Shown: positions 59,427 to 64,000 of the stretch, one piece after another
How the letters are laid out: every line of letters begins with the position of its first letter
Position numbering within the stretch: the stretch's first letter is position 1
NCBI RefSeq assembly: GCF_012641465.1
Contig: NZ_JABAIK010000016.1
Span: 38,465-102,464, forward strand
Source of the DNA: Vibrio agarilyticus
Lineage (GTDB): Bacteria; Pseudomonadota; Gammaproteobacteria; Enterobacterales; Vibrionaceae
Direction of reading: 5' to 3'
DNA: 64,000 nt
Position numbers and translations under genes: made by a program
The notes under the pieces: generated by a model
Seen by the model: only the letters and a program-made list of their open reading frames with translations
Databases searched by the model: none
What the model was told of the DNA's origin: nothing

Positions 59427-60554
59427 TTAGTGCTCCTCAGAAGGGGCGTCATTGGCTGGAACTGCGTCGTCATTGCGAGCTGCAGCAAGTTCGGCTTTGG
59501 CCGCATCAAGCAATTTGGCATCGCGCTCTTCTCGGCGGCGCTGCTCATTTGCTTTGCGCTCTTTTTGATCTTGCGCTTCCCATTTTTCATAGGCATTAAC
59601 AATGCGCGCAACCACGGGGTGGCGCACGACATCATCGGCCTGGAAGAAATTAAAACTGATCTCTTCAACGTCACTAAGCACTTCAACGGCATGGCGCAGA
59701 CCGGAGCGTGCGCCGCGTGGCAAATCGATTTGTGTGACATCGCCCGTGATCACAGCGCGTGAATTAAATCCAATGCGTGTTAAGAACATTTTCATCTGTT
59801 CAACGGTGGTGTTTTGGCTTTCATCCAAAATGATGAAGGCATCATTCAGCGTGCGTCCTCGCATGTAAGCCAGTGGCGCGACTTCAATGACATTACGTTC
59901 AATGAGCTTTTCCACGCGTTCAAAACCGAGCATTTCAAAGAGAGCGTCGTAGAGTGGTCTTAAATACGGGTCCACTTTTTGACTCAGATCGCCAGGAAGA
60001 AAGCCCAGCTTTTCGCCTGCTTCAACCGCAGGACGCGTGAGCAAAATGCGGCGGATTTCTTGGCGCTCTAGAGCATCGACCGCAGCGGCAACCGCTAGAT
60101 AAGTTTTGCCTGTCCCTGCTGGACCAATTCCAAAGGTAATATCGTGCGTAACCATGTTGACCAGATACTGCGCTTGGTTAGCAGTGCGAGGCTTGATCAC
60201 CCCTTTTTTGGTCTTAATGAAGACTTCTTTACCATGAGCAATATTGGATTCGCTGGTTTGCTCAAGCACGCCAGACTCTTTGATCGCCAAATGGACCTGC
60301 TCAGGTTCGATATCTGCGATAGTGCCACGCACGGGAGCGGTATTGACGTAAAGGGTTTTCAGAATGTCGAGCGCTGCCGCCGCAGTATGAGCTTTGCCCA
60401 CAATGGTGAAAAAATTGCTGCGGTAATTAATTTCAACACCGAGACGGCGCTCAAGGTGTTTGATGTTGTCGTCAAACGGCCCGCACAGGCTGGCGAGGCG
60501 TTGGTTATCAACTGGCTCTAAATCAATTTCAAGGGTGACGATTTTATTACTCAA
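59427..60554 (-). CDS. ybeZ: PhoH-like ATPase (YbeZ)
   Basis: The 375-residue protein has a KH-like N-terminal region and a PhoH NTPase domain with Walker A GPAGTGKTYLAVAAAVDAL near 140, FLPGDLSQKVDPY and Walker B FIILDESQN. The start appears to be TTG 60554 (MSNKIVTLEIDLEP), with GAGAGG upstream. The charged Lys/Arg/Ala-rich C-terminus is longer than in E. coli YbeZ. It works with YbeY in ribosome-related RNA metabolism. Confidence 0.94.
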   Translation of the reverse strand: MSNKIVTLEIDLEPVDNQRLASLCGPFDDNIKHLERRLGVEINYRSNFFTIVGKAHTAAAALDILKTLYVNTAPVRGTIADIEPEQVHLAIKESGVLEQTSESNIAHGKEVFIKTKKGVIKPRTANQAQYLVNMVTHDITFGIGPAGTGKTYLAVAAAVDALERQEIRRILLTRPAVEAGEKLGFLPGDLSQKVDPYLRPLYDALFEMLGFERVEKLIERNVIEVAPLAYMRGRTLNDAFIILDESQNTTVEQMKMFLTRIGFNSRAVITGDVTQIDLPRGARSGLRHAVEVLSDVEEISFNFFQADDVVRHPVVARIVNAYEKWEAQDQKERKANEQRRREERDAKLLDAAKAELAAARNDDAVPANDAPSEEH

Positions 60555-60582
60555 GGGAGGCCTCTCAAGGTTGCCAATGGAA

Positions 60583-60608
60583 AAAAGCCCGATTGCGACC
60601 GGGCTTTT
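60583..60608 (-). terminator. Terminator of miaB
   Basis: AAAAGCCCG and CGGGCTTTT form a 9-bp stem with an 8-base loop; on the minus strand a T-run follows. It lies 18 bases past the miaB stop and upstream of ybeZ, so the two are likely separate transcripts. Confidence 0.8.
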
Positions 60609-60625
60609 ATGGCGTTATGTTTTAT

Positions 60626-62050
60626 TTAAGGCGTAAATGTAGCAACACCCAGCGCGTCTTCACGGCGAGTGTTAGCCATCATCTGGGTCGGGGAGATCAC
60701 GCTGCGTAGATCCATCTCTTTTTCGGTGCGAACGATTTCGCCGCGTAGAGAGTTGGCAAATACGTCGACAATTTTCACATCGACAAATTGTCCGATCAAA
60801 TCAGCAGAGCCTTCAAAGTTAACCACGCGGTTATTTTCAGTACGAGCACGCAGTTCCATCAGGTTTTTCTTTGATGGCCCTTCAACAAGAACGCGTTGCT
60901 CGGTACCTAGCATTAAACGCGAATAGCGCATGGCTTGTCCGTTGATGGTTTGCTGAAGCTCATACAGACGCTCTTTTTTCACCTCTTCAGACAGATCGCA
61001 AGGGTAATCTGCTGCAGGTGTGCCTGGGCGTGGTGAAAAAATAAAGCTAAAGCTCATGTCAAAATCGACGTCTTTGATAAGTTTCATCGTATCTTGGAAG
61101 TCTTTATCAGTTTCACCAGGGAAGCCGACAATGAAGTCCGAGCTGATTTGAATATCAGGGCGAGCTTTGCGCAGTTTTCGAATGATCGACTTGTACTCAA
61201 TCGCTGTGTGAGGACGCTTCATCATGGTCAAAATACGATCACTACCGCTTTGTACTGGTAAGTGAAGGAAACTCACCAGCTCAGGTGTGTCTTCGTACAC
61301 CGCAATGATGTCATCAGTAAATTCCAATGGGTGGCTGGTGGTGAAGCGAATACGGTCGATACCATCAATGGTCGCGACAAGACGCAACAAATCCGCAAAG
61401 CTGCAGATCTCGCCATCGTGCATTGGGCCACGGTAAGCGTTCACATTTTGGCCTAGCAGGTTCACTTCACGTACGCCTTGCTCAGCAAGTTGGGCGATTT
61501 CATAAAGTACATCGTCCATCGGACGGCTAACTTCTTCGCCGCGGGTGTAAGGCACGACACAGTAAGTGCAGTATTTTGAGCACCCTTCCATAATGGAAAC
61601 AAAGGCAGTGGCACCTTCTGCGCGAGGCTCAGGCAAACGGTCAAATTTCTCAATCTCGGGGAAAGAGATGTCCATGACAGGCGCTTCATTTTGCTGAGAT
61701 TGTTTGATCATCTCTGGCAGGCGATGCAGTGTTTGTGGACCAAAAATCACGTCAACGTAGGGCGCGCGTTCGCGAATGTGGTCGCCTTCTTGAGTGGCAA
61801 CACAGCCACCCACACCAATAACCACACCGGCTTTTTTATCTTTGAGGGTTTTCCAGCGACCTAGCTGGTGAAACACTTTTTCTTGAGCCTTTTCACGAAT
61901 TGAACAGGTGTTAAGTAGAAGAACATCTGCTTCCTCAGGATCTTCTGTTAGCTCATAGCCGTTTGCAGCATTAAGCAGGTCGGCCATTTTAGACGAATCG
62001 TATTCGTTCATCTGGCAGCCCCAGGTTTTAATTAGCAGTTTCTTACTCAT
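60626..62050 (-). CDS. miaB: tRNA-2-methylthio-N6-dimethylallyladenosine synthase
   Basis: MiaB adds the methylthio group to i6A37 in tRNAs. The 474-residue protein has an N-terminal UPF0004 domain with [12 protein letters not shown], a radical-SAM motif CSKYCTYC near residue 158 and a C-terminal TRAM domain. The length equals that of E. coli MiaB. It diverges from ubiF as in E. coli. Confidence 0.97.
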   Translation of the reverse strand: MSKKLLIKTWGCQMNEYDSSKMADLLNAANGYELTEDPEEADVLLLNTCSIREKAQEKVFHQLGRWKTLKDKKAGVVIGVGGCVATQEGDHIRERAPYVDVIFGPQTLHRLPEMIKQSQQNEAPVMDISFPEIEKFDRLPEPRAEGATAFVSIMEGCSKYCTYCVVPYTRGEEVSRPMDDVLYEIAQLAEQGVREVNLLGQNVNAYRGPMHDGEICSFADLLRLVATIDGIDRIRFTTSHPLEFTDDIIAVYEDTPELVSFLHLPVQSGSDRILTMMKRPHTAIEYKSIIRKLRKARPDIQISSDFIVGFPGETDKDFQDTMKLIKDVDFDMSFSFIFSPRPGTPAADYPCDLSEEVKKERLYELQQTINGQAMRYSRLMLGTEQRVLVEGPSKKNLMELRARTENNRVVNFEGSADLIGQFVDVKIVDVFANSLRGEIVRTEKEMDLRSVISPTQMMANTRREDALGVATFTP

Positions 62051-62085
62051 TTCAACGTCGCTCGTGTTAATACTGAAATTATAGT

Positions 62086-62153
62086 TATACCCACTAGGCT
62101 TTCTCCGCTTAAGAGTGTTTTCTCTATCAGCTTTGCCATATAGTTTGGGTATA
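62086..62153 (+). repeat. Short, diverged copy of the TATACCC/GGGTATA repeat
   Basis: It begins TATACCCACTAGGC and ends ATAGTTTGGGTATA; the interior does not match the long copies. Its last TA (62152-62153) is also the first TA of the next unit. Confidence 0.65.
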
Positions 62154-62278
62154 TACCCGTCCTATTTGAAGTCGCAGGGGTGTTGACGGGCACTCACAAA
62201 CCTCATCACATAGTCTATCTATGCTCAGAGGCTTTGTTCGCTGGTCGCCTACCTGCATCTTCAAGTAGTTTGGGTATA
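62152..62278 (+). repeat. Full-length 127-bp copy of the TATACCC/GGGTATA repeat
   Basis: This is the best-preserved copy: TATACCCGTCCTATTTGAAG at the left and CTGCATCTTCAAGTAGTTTGGGTATA at the right. The core has CCTCATCACATAGTCTATCTATGCTCAGAGG, itself partly palindromic. Confidence 0.92.
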
Positions 62279-62453
62279 GGTTGTGACCATAAAGGTGACA
62301 AGCCGCGTATTGTACTGCTTTAAAAACGGGCATGCTAGCACCACAGGCCTTGGTGGTCGATTTTTGTTCAATTAATTCTAAAGCTGTGCATTTGTCGATA
62401 GGCATGGTGAAATAGTGCCAAAGGTGATAACAACACAAAATACGGGACGCATT

Positions 62454-63608
62454 ATGATGCAATATGATGTTGCCATCGTTGGGGGTGGTATGGTTGGGGC
62501 CGCATTGGCGCTGGGGCTTGCCGCTCAGGGGCGGCGTATTGTTATGGTGGAAGGCCAAGCTCCGACACCGTTTGAGCAGAGCCAACCCATGGACTTGCGT
62601 GTTTCCGCAATCTCGCACGCTTCTCAGCAGTTATTAGCAAAGCTGGGCGCGTGGCCACATATTAGTGCGATGAGAGTGTGTCCTTATCGTCGCCTTGAAA
62701 CTTGGGAGTGGGCGGATTGCCGCACGCGTTTTCATGCGGATGCTCTTGGGTTGAGCCAACTTGGCTATATCATTGAAAATCGTGTGGTGCAGTTAGGGCT
62801 GTGGCAAGCGTTGACGAATTTTCCGAATGTGACCATTTTGTGCCCTGAGCGTTTGGCCGATTTGGATTTAACTGCATTACCGGTGTTGACGTTAGACAGT
62901 GGTGAGCAGTTGACCGCACATTGGGTGATTGGGGCAGATGGCGCAAACTCACCCGTTCGCACCATGGCCGGCATTGGTGTAACGGCATGGGACTACCGTC
63001 AGCATTGTTTACTTATCAATGTTGAAACTGAGTTGCCTCAGCAAGATATTACTTGGCAGTGGTTTACGCCAAGTGGCCCACGGGCATTTTTGCCATTGCC
63101 GGGCAATCGAGCTTCACTGGTTTGGTACGATACCCCAGCCCACATCGCACAGCTTCAAGCGCTTAATGATGAACATCTACGCCAAGCTATTTTAGAACAT
63201 TTCCCGTCTGAACTTGGTAAGGTTCAAGTGGTGTCGCGCGGTGCCTTTCCGTTAACACGTCGCCATGCACAGCATTATGTCAAACAGCGCGCGATATTAG
63301 TTGGAGATGCGGCTCATACGATTAATCCGCTAGCGGGGCAGGGTGTCAACTTGGGTTTCAAAGACGTTGAAAGCGTTTTAGCTATGTTTTCAGAGGCGAC
63401 CGATATTGAACACATCAATGTTGCGTCTTATCCGCGTGCTCGCCGTGCGGATAATCTAATGATGCAAGCCGGAATGGATGTGTTCTATTTGGGCTTTAGC
63501 TCTTCACTGCCACCAGTTAAATGGTTACGTAACACAGTATTGAGGGTTGCTGAGCAAACGGATTTGGTGAAAACCCAAGTATTAAAGTATGCCGTTGGCC
63601 TAAAATAA
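62454..63608 (+). CDS. ubiF: 3-demethoxyubiquinol 3-hydroxylase UbiF (FAD monooxygenase)
   Basis: UbiF hydroxylates the ubiquinone precursor ring. From ATG 62454 (MMQYDVAIVGGGMVG) the product is 384 residues; the open frame starts 13 codons earlier without conserved sequence. It has the FAD-binding GGGMVGAALALGLA, the second motif VIGADGANSPVR near 160 and GDAAHTINPLAGQGVNLGFKDV near 290. Segments such as CPYRRLETWEW and MQAGMDVFYLGFS match UbiF more than UbiH. Divergence from miaB is the E. coli arrangement. Confidence 0.93.
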   Translation: MMQYDVAIVGGGMVGAALALGLAAQGRRIVMVEGQAPTPFEQSQPMDLRVSAISHASQQLLAKLGAWPHISAMRVCPYRRLETWEWADCRTRFHADALGLSQLGYIIENRVVQLGLWQALTNFPNVTILCPERLADLDLTALPVLTLDSGEQLTAHWVIGADGANSPVRTMAGIGVTAWDYRQHCLLINVETELPQQDITWQWFTPSGPRAFLPLPGNRASLVWYDTPAHIAQLQALNDEHLRQAILEHFPSELGKVQVVSRGAFPLTRRHAQHYVKQRAILVGDAAHTINPLAGQGVNLGFKDVESVLAMFSEATDIEHINVASYPRARRADNLMMQAGMDVFYLGFSSSLPPVKWLRNTVLRVAEQTDLVKTQVLKYAVGLK

Positions 63609-63744
63609 CGCGCAGTGCTGCTGAGCCGGCGCAGTCCGCACGCTTTTCTTTCGCGTATCGAGATAAGTGATGCTGGATTGCGAACGGTATCAGCAGATAG
63701 GTGGGTAACAAGAGAATAATCAAACGCCATTGCGCAGGCACAAA

Positions 63745-63767
63745 AAAACCAGCCTGAGCTGGTTTTA
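63745..63767. terminator. Terminator between ubiF and the tRNA genes
   Basis: AAAACCAGC and GCTGGTTTT form a perfect 9-bp stem with loop CTGA. Runs of A and T on either side suit the convergent ubiF and tRNA transcripts. Confidence 0.8.
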
Positions 63768-63778
63768 TTTATTTGATA

Positions 63779-63863
63779 TGGTGCGGAAGGAGAGACTCGA
63801 ACTCTCACACCTTGCGGCGCCAGAACCTAAATCTGGTGCGTCTACCAATTTCGCCACTTCCGC
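63779..63863 (-). tRNA. leuW: tRNA-Leu (anticodon UAG)
   Basis: On the minus strand GCGGAAG...CTTCCGC form the acceptor stem, with A73 and an encoded CCA (63779-63781). The anticodon arm CCAGA-TTTAGGT-TCTGG gives anticodon TAG, and a long variable arm (GCCGCAAGGTGT) is typical of leucine tRNA. The 85-base length fits. Placement beside ubiF and before tRNA-Gln corresponds to E. coli leuW. Confidence 0.95.
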
Positions 63864-63934
63864 GTTGTTGATACCGGTCATCATTCAGATAACTTGATAT
63901 CAGTCATTATCACTTGCGCAATAATGAAAAATAA

Positions 63935-64000
63935 TGGCAGGTCTACCTGGATTCGAACCAGGGAATGACGGGATCAAAACCCGTTGCCTTACCGCTTGGC
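63935..64000 (-). tRNA. tRNA-Gln (anticodon UUG), 5' end cut by window edge
   Basis: The minus strand shows the anticodon arm ACGGG-TTTTGAT-CCCGT with anticodon TTG, the T arm CCTGGTTCGAATCCAGG and an encoded GCCA end. About nine bases of the 5' acceptor strand are outside the window. It resembles E. coli glnU and implies a longer leucine/glutamine/methionine tRNA operon to the right. Confidence 0.93.

Larger units (their letters stand above)
62051..62453. other. Intergenic region between miaB and ubiF
   Basis: Two repeat units in tandem (62086-62278) fill half of it. The remaining 175 bases before ubiF must hold its promoter, but I could not assign hexamers with confidence. Confidence 0.6.

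Noticed and set aside
62454-63608. Assignment as UbiH or UbiI instead of UbiF
   Set aside because: Sequence segments and the divergent position from miaB match UbiF; the related paralogues normally lie elsewhere.

Overview
The window is a chromosomal segment of a gammaproteobacterium of the family Vibrionaceae, most likely the genus Vibrio. The reasons are the sodium-driven flagellar stator pair PomA/PomB, the proBA-nrdR-rib-nusB-thiL-pgpA block next to xseB-ispA-dxs, the large-form QueF, and protein sequences that read as close Vibrio homologues. A family of short palindromic repeats bounded by TATACCC...GGGTATA is also typical of vibrios. I cannot name the species. Base composition is moderate and even, apart from one AT-rich stretch (about 17.6-18.7 kb). 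No phage, insertion sequence, CRISPR array, integron or rRNA gene is visible.

Layout. 1-7.9 kb (+): the end of proB, proA, then nrdR, ribD, riboflavin synthase, a RibBX-type DHBP synthase, ribH, nusB, thiL and pgpA. 8.0-11.1 kb (-): xseB, ispA, dxs (isoprenoid precursors). 11.4-14.8 kb (+): pomA, pomB, thiI. 14.9-17.6 kb: a GcvB-like small RNA on the minus strand, divergent from gcvA, which is followed by a DUF423 membrane protein and rlmM. 17.6-18.9 kb: an AT-rich island with one small outer-membrane barrel protein. 18.9-26.6 kb (-): xni, ppnN, an atypical GGDEF protein, a TPR-membrane protein with a decayed GGDEF-like domain, and queF. 26.8-28.1 kb (+): syd and a DUF2310 zinc-ribbon gene. 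28.2-30.8 kb (-): the methionine importer metNIQ behind a MetJ operator. 31-34.3 kb: gmhB, an MliC-like lipoprotein, a YitT-family membrane protein (-) and glyA behind a PurR box.

34.3-63.6 kb is the lip/dac/mrd/leuS/lnt/mia neighbourhood shared with Escherichia coli: lipA, lipB, ybeD, dacA, rlpA, rodA, mrdA, rlmH, rsfS, holA, lptE, leuS, a YbeL-like gene, lnt, corC, ybeY, a phoH-like gene, miaB and ubiF. It ends with tRNA-Leu(UAG) and a truncated tRNA-Gln(UUG). Between lipB and ybeD, which are close neighbours in E. coli, lie about 8.7 kb with two self-contained metabolic cassettes: fruR with fruBKA (fructose uptake, tandem Cra/FruR boxes) and a LysR gene with adhC-fghA (glutathione-dependent formaldehyde detoxification).

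Most of the window is well-known housekeeping content. The least ordinary items are the TA-flanked repeat family (including two copies flanking xni and a tandem sharing one TA), the adjacent pair of non-canonical GGDEF proteins, the RibBX enzyme with a dead GTP cyclohydrolase half, the GcvB-like RNA, the MliC-like lipoprotein and the orphan barrel protein in AT-rich DNA. I found no convincing undescribed multi-gene system.
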